A stretch of 64,000 nt of DNA from G963665925 sp963678925 (lineage in GTDB: Bacteria > Bacillota > Clostridia > Peptostreptococcales > Acidaminobacteraceae), in contig OY787533.1 in the NCBI GenBank assembly GCA_963678925.1, forward strand, positions 4,278,001 to 4,342,000, read 5' to 3'. Under the pieces are notes generated by a model, which was given only the letters and a program-made list of their open reading frames with translations, was not told where the DNA came from and made no database searches. Positions 40,445 to 49,765 of this stretch are shown here, in pieces. Numbering within the stretch: the first letter of the stretch is position 1; the number at the start of each line of letters is the position of its first letter. A program made the position numbers and the translations under genes.

Positions 40445-42325
40445 ATGTTATTAGATCAGATAAAAACACCAGATGACTTAAAAAAGCTGGATAAGAACGA
40501 TATGATTCGTCTTGGTGTTGAAATAAGGGAATTTCTTCTGCAGAGCGTTTCACAGACTGGCGGTCATTTGGCGTCCAATCTTGGCGTTGTAGAATTGACA
40601 ATGGCTCTGCACAAGGTTTTCAACAGTCCTGAAGATAAAATTGTTTGGGATGTTGGGCATCAGGCCTATGTGCATAAGTTGTTGACCGGCAGAAAGGACG
40701 GCTTTGCGTCTTTGAGGGAGTTCGGCGGCATGAGCGGATTTCCGAAAAAATGTGAAAGTATGCATGACTGCTTCGAAACGGGACACAGCTCAACCTCAAT
40801 ATCAGCCGCTGTTGGTATGGCAAAGGCACGTGATCTTAAAGGCAAGGACCATAACGTCATAGCCGTCATCGGAGACGGTGCAATGACCGGAGGCATGGCA
40901 TTTGAAGCCATGAACTATGCGGGGCACTCCGATATGGATTTGACAGTCATATTGAATGATAATGAAATGTCTATTTCACAAAATACAGGTGCCTTATCAA
41001 AACAGCTGAGAAAGCTCAGAATGACACCTGCCTACTCGAATATAAAAGGCGAAACCCGTAGTGCCTTGTCGGCTATTCCTCACATTGGAAAGCCGCTCAC
41101 AAAGTCAATTACCCAGCTGAAAATCGGTGTCAAGGTCATGCTTGTAAATGGCTTGCTGTTTGAAGGCTTGGGATATCAGTATTATGGACCAATTGACGGT
41201 CATAATCTTGAAGAACTGATTAATGTTCTTGAAATGTCAAAGTCAGTTAAGGGACCCAAGCTTATTCATGTAATTACTAAAAAGGGCAGAGGGTATCTTC
41301 CAGCGGAAAAACATCCGGAACATTATCACGGTGTGGGTACATTTGATTTGAAAACTGGCGTTGTTCCTGGGAGTAAGAATACGTTTTCAGATGTGTTCGG
41401 TGACACCCTTGTACGCTTGGCTGAAAATAATTCTGATGTTGTCGCAATTACTGCAGCTATGCCTGACGGCACAGGACTTGGGGCGTTTAAAGATAAATAT
41501 CCTAAGCGCTTCATAGATGTTGGAATTGCTGAACAGCATGCCGTAACAATGGCAGCAGGACTTGCCGCTGAAGGTATCAAGCCTGTATTTGCCGTTTATT
41601 CAACCTTCCTTCAACGGGCCTATGATCAAATTCTGCATGATGTATGTCTTCAGAATTTACCCGTCGTATTTGCAATTGACAGGGCTGGCCTCGTAGGAAA
41701 AGACGGCGAGACACATCATGGCGTATTTGATATGTCATATCTGAGTCATATGCCCAATATGACCATACTGGCACCCAAAGATGCCATTGAACTGCAAGCG
41801 ATGCTTGAATATGCGGTCAACACTCACGAAGGCCCAGTAGCGGTGCGTTACCCAAGGGGAACCGCCTATACCATCCCTTCAGAAAACACAGACCTACATG
41901 AAAACATACTCGATCCGGAAGTTATAAAAGCCGGTTCTGATGTGGTTATTTTTGCAGTTGGCACCATGGTGAAAAGTGCGCTCGAAGTTGCTGAGCTGCT
42001 TGAAGCAGGCGGTACAAGTACAGCGGTGGTCAATGTACGCTGTCCATTCCCACTCCAGGAGGATATACTTAAGACCATTGTCGCATCACATCCAAACAGC
42101 CTTATAGTCACCCTGGAAGACAATGTTGTAGAAGGCGGATTTGGCAATCGAATTTCGGCATGGCTGAGTTCGAACGGCGATCTAAGAGAAGTCCAGCGTA
42201 TGGGCATACCAAATAAATTCGTTGAACATGGGAATGTAGATGCGCTTAGAGGGTCGCTTGGCTTAGATTCCAAGAGTATTTCAAAACGCATACAAATGAA
42301 GATGAAGTTTAGGAGACGTCCATAA
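40445..42325 (+). CDS. dxs: 1-deoxy-D-xylulose-5-phosphate synthase
   Basis: 626 residues, full length. TPP-binding part GDGAMTGGMAFEAMNYAG, VWDVGHQAYVHKLLTGR and SISAAVGMAKARD; transketolase-like RFIDVGIAEQHAVTMAAGLA with the catalytic Glu; DRAGLVGKDGETHHGVFD. It catalyses the first step of the MEP isoprenoid pathway from pyruvate and glyceraldehyde-3-phosphate. It is coupled to tlyA (TAATG). Confidence 0.97.
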   Translation: MLLDQIKTPDDLKKLDKNDMIRLGVEIREFLLQSVSQTGGHLASNLGVVELTMALHKVFNSPEDKIVWDVGHQAYVHKLLTGRKDGFASLREFGGMSGFPKKCESMHDCFETGHSSTSISAAVGMAKARDLKGKDHNVIAVIGDGAMTGGMAFEAMNYAGHSDMDLTVILNDNEMSISQNTGALSKQLRKLRMTPAYSNIKGETRSALSAIPHIGKPLTKSITQLKIGVKVMLVNGLLFEGLGYQYYGPIDGHNLEELINVLEMSKSVKGPKLIHVITKKGRGYLPAEKHPEHYHGVGTFDLKTGVVPGSKNTFSDVFGDTLVRLAENNSDVVAITAAMPDGTGLGAFKDKYPKRFIDVGIAEQHAVTMAAGLAAEGIKPVFAVYSTFLQRAYDQILHDVCLQNLPVVFAIDRAGLVGKDGETHHGVFDMSYLSHMPNMTILAPKDAIELQAMLEYAVNTHEGPVAVRYPRGTAYTIPSENTDLHENILDPEVIKAGSDVVIFAVGTMVKSALEVAELLEAGGTSTAVVNVRCPFPLQEDILKTIVASHPNSLIVTLEDNVVEGGFGNRISAWLSSNGDLREVQRMGIPNKFVEHGNVDALRGSLGLDSKSISKRIQMKMKFRRRP

Positions 42326-43134
42326 TGAAAAAGGAAAGACTCGACGTTCTGCTTGTTGAAATTGGAGAATTTGAATCACGTGAAAAGGCCAAAAGAGCAA
42401 TCATGGCAGGTATTATCTTTGTCGATGGTCAGCGTGTCGACAAGGCAGGAACAAAAGTGAAACGTGATTCCGATATTGTTATCAAAGGCAAGACCCTGCA
42501 GTATGTTAGCCGCGGTGGCTTGAAGCTGGAGAAAGCAATAAAGGAATACGATGTCAAGCTCATAGATAAGGTGTGTATGGATATTGGCGCCTCTACGGGA
42601 GGATTTACGGACTGCATGCTTCAAAACGGCGCTTCAAAAGTCTATTCAGTTGATGTCGGGTATGGACAGCTTGACTGGAAACTGAGAAATGATGAACGCG
42701 TGGTCAATATGGAGCGTACAAACATCCGTTATGTGACTCAGGAAAACATTGAAGACAGCCTCGACTTTGTAAGCATAGATGTCTCATTCATATCATTGAA
42801 GCTTGTCCTTCCTGTTGCATATGCCCTCATGGCTGAAGGGGCAGAAATCGTATTTCTGATCAAGCCCCAATTTGAAGCTGGAAAAGAAGAAGCTAAAAAG
42901 GAGAAGGGGGTCATTAAGAACCCAAAGGTACACGAATCTGTACTAAAAGAAATTCTTCCTTTTGCTATGGAACTCGGTTTTGAAATACGTGAGATTACAT
43001 TTTCTCCGATTACTGGGCCAGCAGGAAATATTGAATTTTTATGCTATGCGCAAAAATCCAGCGCCGACACAGCAATTGATATTGAAGCCTTGATTCCATC
43101 GGTTGTACAAAATGCGCATGAGCGCCTGAAATAA
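42325..43134 (+). CDS. tlyA: TlyA-family rRNA (cytidine-2'-O)-methyltransferase
   Basis: 269 residues. An S4 RNA-binding domain (KERLDVLLVEIGEFESREKA) is followed by an FtsJ-type methyltransferase: VCMDIGASTGGFTDCMLQNGA, YSVDVGYGQLDWKLR, SIDVSFISLKLVLP and the catalytic Lys in LIKPQFEAGKEE. TlyA 2'-O-methylates ribosomal RNA. It is known as yqxC in Bacillus at the same place between dxs and argR. Confidence 0.93.
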   Translation: MKKERLDVLLVEIGEFESREKAKRAIMAGIIFVDGQRVDKAGTKVKRDSDIVIKGKTLQYVSRGGLKLEKAIKEYDVKLIDKVCMDIGASTGGFTDCMLQNGASKVYSVDVGYGQLDWKLRNDERVVNMERTNIRYVTQENIEDSLDFVSIDVSFISLKLVLPVAYALMAEGAEIVFLIKPQFEAGKEEAKKEKGVIKNPKVHESVLKEILPFAMELGFEIREITFSPITGPAGNIEFLCYAQKSSADTAIDIEALIPSVVQNAHERLK

Positions 43135-43261
43135 AGTATTAAATTTGTGTATTATATGCAGAATTTTTTTTAAATAAAGAGGAAAATGCATTTGTGTATC
43201 GAATTGTAAAGTGAGTACTACTCTAAAATTACAGGCAATCATTATAAACGGGGGGATTCAT

Positions 43262-43711
43262 TTGAAATATTCACGGCACTCAAAGATACTTGAAATTATT
43301 GACTCACAAGAAATTGAAACTCAGGAAGAACTGGCTAATGCGTTGAAAAAGAACGGTTTTAACGTTACACAAGCTACGGTTTCGCGTGACATTAAAGAGC
43401 TTCGACTCATTAAAGTGCTTACTAAAGATGGCAAGTATAAATATGCAACTATCAAGCAGCAGGAAAGTGTTATTTCAGAAAGATTCCTGAAGCTTTTCAG
43501 AGATGCAGTCTTATCATTTGACCATGCAGGCAATATGGTGGTTATCAAAACACTGGTTGGTTCTGCCAATGCTGCAGCCGCGGCAATTGACGCACTGGAT
43601 GTTGGTTCTGTTGTTGGTACAATCGCAGGTGACGATACAATATTCTTGCTTGTAAGAACACCTGAAGATGTGGAGCAGGTTCTTGCAGAATTTAAGAAAA
43701 TGATGGCTTAA
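43262..43711 (+). CDS. argR: Arginine repressor ArgR/AhrC
   Basis: 149 residues, the normal length. The winged-helix domain has QATVSRDIKELRLIKV; the C-terminal oligomerisation and arginine-binding domain has GSANAAAAAIDAL and GTIAGDDTIFLL. It regulates arginine synthesis and use. The start is TTG 43262, six bases after a GGGGGG run; upstream in-frame codons lack a ribosome binding site. The 127-base gap before it shows no clear promoter or arginine box. Confidence 0.94.
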   Translation: MKYSRHSKILEIIDSQEIETQEELANALKKNGFNVTQATVSRDIKELRLIKVLTKDGKYKYATIKQQESVISERFLKLFRDAVLSFDHAGNMVVIKTLVGSANAAAAAIDALDVGSVVGTIAGDDTIFLLVRTPEDVEQVLAEFKKMMA

Positions 43712-43775
43712 TATCATACAAGTCTTGAAGTGTTTATGATTTGTTTTTGATTTTGAAGCAACACGGAGGTCATTT

Positions 43776-45455
43776 ATGCTTCTTGAGCTTTATATTGAAA
43801 ATTTCATTCTTATTGATCAGCTCACCATTCCTTTTGAAGAAGGTCTGAATGTACTGACTGGTGAAACCGGAGCAGGTAAATCCATACTGCTGGGCGCACT
43901 TGATCTGATACTTGGTGGAAAATTCAACAGGGAGTACATCAAAAATGAGAATGAAAAAGCGGTAATACAGGGAACCTTTACGGTAAGTAGCGTCTCTGAA
44001 AAAGTACTGGAAGCGAATGGTGTCACACCAGAAGATGGTATGATAATGCTTTCGCGGGAAATGTATGCATCAGGTCGTTCCGTACTTCGTATAAACGGAA
44101 GAATGGTTCCTAGAAGTGTTGTAAGCGAATTTGGTGACACAATCGTAGATATTCACGGTCAGCACGAGCACCAGTCTCTTCTAAGACCTGCTACGCATAT
44201 TAAGATGCTTGACATGTATGCTGTAGAGGACATTGATGACTTGCTCCTAGAGGTACAGGGGTCATATAAGGTTATTTCTGATATTAAAAATGAGCTGGGA
44301 AAAATCAATTTGTCGCCTGAGGAAGTTCAACGTGAGCTTGAACTTGTCAAATATCAGCTCGATGAAATTGAAAAGGCCGCTCTAAAAGATGGTGAGGATG
44401 ATGAAGTGGAAAGTCAGCTTCACTATCTTAAGAATTTCGAAGATATACATCATGTCATGCATGGGGCTTATGAGGCAATATCATCAGAAGACGGTATTAA
44501 CAACGGATTATCCCGACTGCTCAGGGACTTGATATCTGTAGAGAAATATGATGACAGCATAAAAAGAATCAGGGAAGACCTGGAAGCTGTCTATTTCAGT
44601 GTTGAAAATTTGAATAGTGATATTCGGGAATACGCTGAAAATGTGGAATTCTCTCCCGAGCAGTTGTATACGGTTGAAGAGCGGCTTAATGTCATTAATG
44701 ACCTCAAACGAAAGTATGGTCAATCAGTTGATGATATCAACAGCTACGCGCAGCTTTTAAGCGCACGGCTTGAAGAGCTTGAAAATCATACCGATCATGT
44801 AGACGGTCTTGAAATAAAACTTGTCGAAGCTGAGAGACATTTCGACGCACTGGCCAATACGCTCAGTATGAAAAGAAAGGCAGCTGCTGCAGCTTTTGAT
44901 GAACATATCATGAAGGAGCTTCATGATGTGAACATGAAAGACGCAAACTTCAAGACTTCTGTTGAAGAAAGCGATTCCAGAAGAAGTGACGGAAGGGATA
45001 GTGTTGAATTCCTTATTTCAACAAATCCGGGGCAACCTCTAAAACCCCTTAAAAAAGTAGTTTCTGGCGGCGAACTGTCACGGATTATGTTATCCATTAA
45101 GCTTATACTTGGTAAGCTTGACGCTATGCCAACCCTAGTGTTTGATGAGGTGGATACTGGAATCAGTGGAAGAACAGCAAGTGTTGTTGGCGAAAAGCTT
45201 CAAAAAATTTCTGACTCACATCAGGTTATTTGTGTGACACATTTGCCGCAGATAGCCGTTATGGCAGATCAGCACTTATTCATTGAAAAGCATACAGAAG
45301 AGGAGAACACGGTTTCTTCAGTCAAGGCACTTGACTATGAATCTCGTATTCTTGAAATCGGCAGACTAATTGGTGGTGACATTATCACAGACGTAACACG
45401 AGTTCATGCAATTGAACTTATAGAACAAGCCAACAGCAGAAAAATGTCATCATAA
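43776..45455 (+). CDS. recN: DNA repair protein RecN
   Basis: 559 residues, SMC-like. Walker A is LTGETGAGKSILLGAL at the N-terminus, DIHGQHEHQSLL follows, coiled-coil arms span about 160-360, and the C-terminal head has VVSGGELSRIMLSIK (signature) and TLVFDEVDTGISGRTA (Walker B). It acts in double-strand break repair. CACGGAGGT precedes the ATG. Confidence 0.96.
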   Translation: MLLELYIENFILIDQLTIPFEEGLNVLTGETGAGKSILLGALDLILGGKFNREYIKNENEKAVIQGTFTVSSVSEKVLEANGVTPEDGMIMLSREMYASGRSVLRINGRMVPRSVVSEFGDTIVDIHGQHEHQSLLRPATHIKMLDMYAVEDIDDLLLEVQGSYKVISDIKNELGKINLSPEEVQRELELVKYQLDEIEKAALKDGEDDEVESQLHYLKNFEDIHHVMHGAYEAISSEDGINNGLSRLLRDLISVEKYDDSIKRIREDLEAVYFSVENLNSDIREYAENVEFSPEQLYTVEERLNVINDLKRKYGQSVDDINSYAQLLSARLEELENHTDHVDGLEIKLVEAERHFDALANTLSMKRKAAAAAFDEHIMKELHDVNMKDANFKTSVEESDSRRSDGRDSVEFLISTNPGQPLKPLKKVVSGGELSRIMLSIKLILGKLDAMPTLVFDEVDTGISGRTASVVGEKLQKISDSHQVICVTHLPQIAVMADQHLFIEKHTEEENTVSSVKALDYESRILEIGRLIGGDIITDVTRVHAIELIEQANSRKMSS

Positions 45456-45469
45456 AGGTGGGAAGAACT

Positions 45470-46267
45470 ATGGATGAAAAAATTCGTGTATTGATTGTTG
45501 ATGACAATCAGAACTTTTGTACAATTCTTAGCGAGCATATTAGAGAACAGGACGACTTTGAAGTTGCAGGGATTGCAAACAACGGCCTTAAGGCTGTTGA
45601 TCTGATAAAGGAAACTGTACCTGACATTGTCGTGCTTGATATAATCATGCCGCATCTTGACGGACTGGGCGTTCTTGAAAAAGTAGGTGAACTTGGACTT
45701 ATTGACAAGATAAAATTCATTATTCTGTCAGCAGTAGGTCAAGACAACATTACAAGACGTGCCATAAACTTAGGTGCTACATATTATGTAATCAAGCCTT
45801 TCGATTTCGATTTGTTCATCGATAGACTTAGACAGCTTTCAAAGACAAAACCGCATAAGGAAAATGAAGATATTTCCGGTTACGGTATGGAATCAGCTAC
45901 ACTAGAATTCACTTCTGTGGATGCGCGTATCACTGAGGTACTTCACAAAATAGGCGTACCGCCTCATATTAAGGGATTCCAGTATATTAGAGAAGCAATA
46001 CAAATGGTATATGAGGACTCAAATTGCTTGAATAAAGTAACTAAAGTCATCTATCCTGGCATTGCTGAAAAGTTTGACACGACTGCAAGCCGTGTAGAAC
46101 GTGCAATCCGGAATGCTATAGAGATTTCTGTCAATAGAGGTAATTCAGAATACATAGAATCATATTTTGGACACACCCTAACTGGCAAAAAGAATAAATT
46201 GACCAACAGCGAGTTCATTGCACTTGTCGCAGAAAAACTCCGCATGGAGGATTCGCGAGCAAATTAA
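45470..46267 (+). CDS. spo0A: Sporulation master regulator Spo0A
   Basis: 265 residues. Receiver domain with D11/D12, phospho-acceptor D57 in VVLDIIMPHLDG and VIKPFDFD. The C-terminal DNA-binding domain has TEVLHKIGVPPHIKGFQYIR and DTTASRVERAIRNAIEI, specific to Spo0A. ATG 45470 follows AAGGTGGGAAG. It directly follows recN; spoIVB, which normally lies between them, is absent. Confidence 0.95.
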   Translation: MDEKIRVLIVDDNQNFCTILSEHIREQDDFEVAGIANNGLKAVDLIKETVPDIVVLDIIMPHLDGLGVLEKVGELGLIDKIKFIILSAVGQDNITRRAINLGATYYVIKPFDFDLFIDRLRQLSKTKPHKENEDISGYGMESATLEFTSVDARITEVLHKIGVPPHIKGFQYIREAIQMVYEDSNCLNKVTKVIYPGIAEKFDTTASRVERAIRNAIEISVNRGNSEYIESYFGHTLTGKKNKLTNSEFIALVAEKLRMEDSRAN

Positions 46268-46307
46268 TCATGGAAGTTCTATAACTAAACTAAGGGGAAA
46301 CGTCACC

Positions 46308-47486
46308 ATGTTCATTAGACTTCTTACTGCAGCAGCTGAATCAATGCTCATTAGTTTTACCATGTTTGGTGTGGCGCATAGAAGAAAATCGCGACCCGTT
46401 TATCAGCATGCCTTGTTTATATTATTAAACATGGTCATGCTTTATTTTTTGGATTTGAACGCCATTTGGGAAGTCATGTTTTTCTTTGCTGTCATGCTAG
46501 GTGCATTTACGGGTATTTTTGAAGTTGATTTAAGAACTGTTGCCCTTGGTGGCGTAACCACGTATGTTTTCTTAACGGTCAATATGCTTGCAACAGCACT
46601 ATTCTCGTTGCTTATATTTAATGAAAAGTACGACTATAGACTGCTCTTTCAGAGTGCGCATTTATCAATGCATGTTTTCACCATAGTCTTTGCCGTGATC
46701 CTCATTATAATGTTCAACATGTTTATAGCCATGCCAAGGCACAAGGCTCGGACTCGGGTAAGTTATGGAGATTTGACGGTGAGAATCAACCTGATTTTGT
46801 CATTCATACTAATTGTCATGCTGAGCTGGAACCTAAGTTATCTTTATAAGAATTGGGAGAATGTCAGCGCAGTCCCTGGATTGTCTGACAAGATCATAAT
46901 CCTGGTTATTTTCGCATCGGCCATGGTTGGCGGTATGATTTTTGTTGTAAACAGATACCTGATGAAGTCCATGCTACTCTTTCATGTCTCGGAGACATCG
47001 CAGAAAGATGTGATGACTGGGACGCTCAACCGAGAGGCTGGCCTGGCCATACTGAAAGACATGATGAAAGCTTCGAGAGAAACAGGTGCCAAGCTGACAA
47101 TCTGTTTCGTAGATATCAATAACCTTAAGTTCGTCAATGACAAGTTTGGTCATACAGAAGGTGATAAGCTGATCAGTATTGTCAGTTCATCCATCTCTGA
47201 GAATCTGAGGGGGATGGATATTGTTGCACGTATGGGTGGCGATGAGTTTATTGTTATATTTGCAGGCTGCGATTTATCGAAAGCAAGAGAAATATGGGGA
47301 CGCATCCTTGAAAAATTCAAGAAGATTAATCTCAGTGGTGAACTTAATTTTCCAGTCGGCATCAGTTCAGGCTTTGTAGAGTATGATCCTGAAAAGCATA
47401 CTTCGGTGAAAACACTCATTAGAGAAGCGGACCAAAAGATGTATACGGATAAGAGACTGAGAAAATCACATAGAAATTACAAGTGA
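46308..47486 (+). CDS. Membrane diguanylate cyclase (GGDEF)
   Basis: 392 residues. Six or seven hydrophobic helices fill about residues 1-225, and no known sensor domain is recognised. The cytoplasmic GGDEF domain follows: DVMTGTLNREAGL, CFVDINNLKFVND and RMGGDEFIVIFAG with an intact GGDEF active site. It should make c-di-GMP. No RxxD inhibitory site is evident just before GGDEF. RBS TAAGGGGAAA, ATG 46308. Its place after spo0A suggests joint expression. Confidence 0.88.
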   Translation: MFIRLLTAAAESMLISFTMFGVAHRRKSRPVYQHALFILLNMVMLYFLDLNAIWEVMFFFAVMLGAFTGIFEVDLRTVALGGVTTYVFLTVNMLATALFSLLIFNEKYDYRLLFQSAHLSMHVFTIVFAVILIIMFNMFIAMPRHKARTRVSYGDLTVRINLILSFILIVMLSWNLSYLYKNWENVSAVPGLSDKIIILVIFASAMVGGMIFVVNRYLMKSMLLFHVSETSQKDVMTGTLNREAGLAILKDMMKASRETGAKLTICFVDINNLKFVNDKFGHTEGDKLISIVSSSISENLRGMDIVARMGGDEFIVIFAGCDLSKAREIWGRILEKFKKINLSGELNFPVGISSGFVEYDPEKHTSVKTLIREADQKMYTDKRLRKSHRNYK

Positions 47487-47547
47487 CATTGCAGGATTTC
47501 TGCCACTTCTTGTGTATTTTTATCTTTTAAATTGCTGTAAAAGTAGG

Positions 47548-47553
47548 TATAAT
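47548..47553 (+). promoter_or_regulatory. Probable -10 element of the xerD operon
   Basis: TATAAT lies 62 bases before xerD. The -35 at 17 bases (TTTTAA) is poor. Confidence 0.4.
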
Positions 47554-47615
47554 GTTAGTATTGTTCTGCTATTTTGCGGACATGTATGTATAAAATTGAG
47601 TGAGGGGTTAGTACA

Positions 47616-48500
47616 ATGTTGGATAAAATCACTGATTTCTGTGATTACCTGAGAAATGAAAGAAAACTGTCAAAAAATACTCTAGATTCATATTCAAGAG
47701 ATTTGAAGAAGTTTCATGCGTATTTGGAAGACAATAAAATTGATTCATTTTCAGAAATTACAGACAATACTGTACTGACATACCAGCTCCATTTACAGAA
47801 TCTTGGAAGGTCAACAGCAACTGTTTCGAGAAATCTTGCGACACTTCGTACATTTTTCGGGTACTTATTGGATGAAGGTCTGATTGCAAAGAATCCCACG
47901 CGGAAACTTGTATCTCCAAAAGCCGAACGAAAAATGCCGAAAGTGCTGACATTAACTGAGGTGGACCGACTGTTAAACCAGCCTGACATGGAGAGTGAAA
48001 CAGGAAAAAGAGATAAAGCCATGTTAGAGCTCTTGTATGCTTCGGGTATACGTGTAACAGAAATGGTTTCCCTGAATACCGATGATGTCAATATCGATAT
48101 TGGTTATATCAGATGCAAGAACGAGCGTTCTAAGGACAGGATCATCCCTATAGGAAAGATGGCAAAAACTGCACTTTCAGAATATATGGACACGTCTAGG
48201 GAAGAGCTCATCAAAACGGATACAGAAGCGCTTTTTGTGAATTACTATGGAAAGCGTTTGACTCGACAAGGATTCTGGAAAATAGTCAAGCGTTATACAA
48301 ACATGGCCGAAATAGATAAGCCCATAACGCCGCACACATTAAGACATTCGTTTGCAACTCATCTGATTCAGAACGGTGCGGACCTAAAGTCCGTACAAGA
48401 AATGCTGGGTCATTCGGATATTTCTACAACGCAAATGTATATTGAGCTAAGTAGAAGCCGAATACAAGAGGTGTACAACAAAGCACATCCGAGAGCCTGA
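47616..48500 (+). CDS. xerD: Tyrosine recombinase XerD
   Basis: 294 residues. N-terminal SAM-like domain (LSKNTLDSYSRDLKKF), catalytic domain with R146 (ASGIRVTE), H240 and R243 (HTLRHSFATHL), H266 (LGHSDIS) and nucleophile Y275. It resolves chromosome dimers at dif. The gene order xerD-deoB-punA is conserved in Firmicutes, supporting XerD rather than a mobile-element integrase. Confidence 0.93.
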   Translation: MLDKITDFCDYLRNERKLSKNTLDSYSRDLKKFHAYLEDNKIDSFSEITDNTVLTYQLHLQNLGRSTATVSRNLATLRTFFGYLLDEGLIAKNPTRKLVSPKAERKMPKVLTLTEVDRLLNQPDMESETGKRDKAMLELLYASGIRVTEMVSLNTDDVNIDIGYIRCKNERSKDRIIPIGKMAKTALSEYMDTSREELIKTDTEALFVNYYGKRLTRQGFWKIVKRYTNMAEIDKPITPHTLRHSFATHLIQNGADLKSVQEMLGHSDISTTQMYIELSRSRIQEVYNKAHPRA

Positions 48501-48570
48501 ATTTTAAAAATAGCATACTCTATTTATAAAGGCGATCTCGAATATGCGTGTTAGCTTAGGAGGGATGCAC

Positions 48571-49746
48571 ATGGTAAAAAGAGTGATTATTTTCGTAATG
48601 GACAGTGTGGGAATAGGCGCACTTCCAGATGCAGAAAAGTTTGGTGATGTTGGTGTTAATACCCTAGGAAACATCGCTAAGGAAAGTGACAGTTTCAATA
48701 TTCCTAACCTGAAAGCACTTGGAATAGGCAATATTGAAGGTCTTGAAATGATTGGCGCACACGCCAGCCCAACAGGCGCTTATGGACGTTCCGGTGAAGT
48801 CTCAAATGGTAAGGATACCACAACAGGCCACTGGGAAATGGCAGGACTATATTTAGAAGAACCTTTCCAAACGTTTCCAAATGGATTCCCTGAATCAATT
48901 ATCAAGGAATTTGAAGAAAAAACAGGTAGAAAAGTTCTCTGCAACAAACCATATTCAGGAACTGAAGTCATTGCTGATTATGGTGAAGAACACATGAGTA
49001 CAGGTAATGTTATTGTGTATACATCCGCAGACAGTGTATTCCAAATTGCCGCTCATGAAGAAATCGTTCCCCTAGATGAACTGTACAAAATGTGTGAAAT
49101 TGCGCGAAAAATCATGATGGGTGAAAATCAGCTTGCACGTATCATTGCAAGACCATTCATCGGAAAACCGGGCAGCTTCGAACGTACAGCCAACAGAAGG
49201 GACTATTCACTGAAACCTTTCGACAAAACTGTTCTTGACCATGCTAAAGAAGCCGGTCTTGATGTACAGGCTGTCGGAAAAATCGTTGATATCTTCAATG
49301 GACAAGGAATCACAGAGGATGTCCATACAAAATCAAATATGGACGGCGTCGACTGGACTCTTAAGTATCTTGATACGGACTCAAAAGGCATTATCTTCAC
49401 AAATCTTGTAGATTTTGATGCAAAATTTGGACACAGAAGAAATGTAGAAGGGTATCGTCAAGCTATCGAGGAACTTGACGCCAGAATTCCTGAAATCCTG
49501 GGCGCTATGAATGATGATGATCTCATTATATTCACAGCTGACCATGGTAATGATCCGACGTATAAGGGAACGGACCATACACGCGAGTATGTTCCAATTC
49601 TCGTTTATGGAAAAAATGTCAAAGCAGGTGCTGATCTGGGCACTAGAAAGACATTCTCGGATATTGCCGCTACCGTTGCAGATATCCTTGAAATTGAAGC
49701 CACGCCATATGGTGAAAGCTTCAAATCAATCATTCTGAATGATTAG
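48571..49746 (+). CDS. deoB: Phosphopentomutase
   Basis: 391 residues of the alkaline phosphatase superfamily: IIFVMDSVGIGALPDAE (metal ligand Asp), GRSGEVSNGKDTTTGHWEMAG (phosphothreonine site), and FTADHGNDPTYKGTDHTREY near the end. It interconverts ribose-1- and ribose-5-phosphate, linking the two phosphorylases downstream to central metabolism. ATG 48571 after TTAGGAGGG. Confidence 0.96.
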   Translation: MVKRVIIFVMDSVGIGALPDAEKFGDVGVNTLGNIAKESDSFNIPNLKALGIGNIEGLEMIGAHASPTGAYGRSGEVSNGKDTTTGHWEMAGLYLEEPFQTFPNGFPESIIKEFEEKTGRKVLCNKPYSGTEVIADYGEEHMSTGNVIVYTSADSVFQIAAHEEIVPLDELYKMCEIARKIMMGENQLARIIARPFIGKPGSFERTANRRDYSLKPFDKTVLDHAKEAGLDVQAVGKIVDIFNGQGITEDVHTKSNMDGVDWTLKYLDTDSKGIIFTNLVDFDAKFGHRRNVEGYRQAIEELDARIPEILGAMNDDDLIIFTADHGNDPTYKGTDHTREYVPILVYGKNVKAGADLGTRKTFSDIAATVADILEIEATPYGESFKSIILND

Positions 49747-49765
49747 GGATCGTAGGAGGACAATT

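Noticed and set aside
47616..48500. Tyrosine recombinase as a sign of a mobile element
   Set aside because: The conserved xerD-deoB-punA order, the absence of attachment-site repeats and normal sequence character point to housekeeping XerD.
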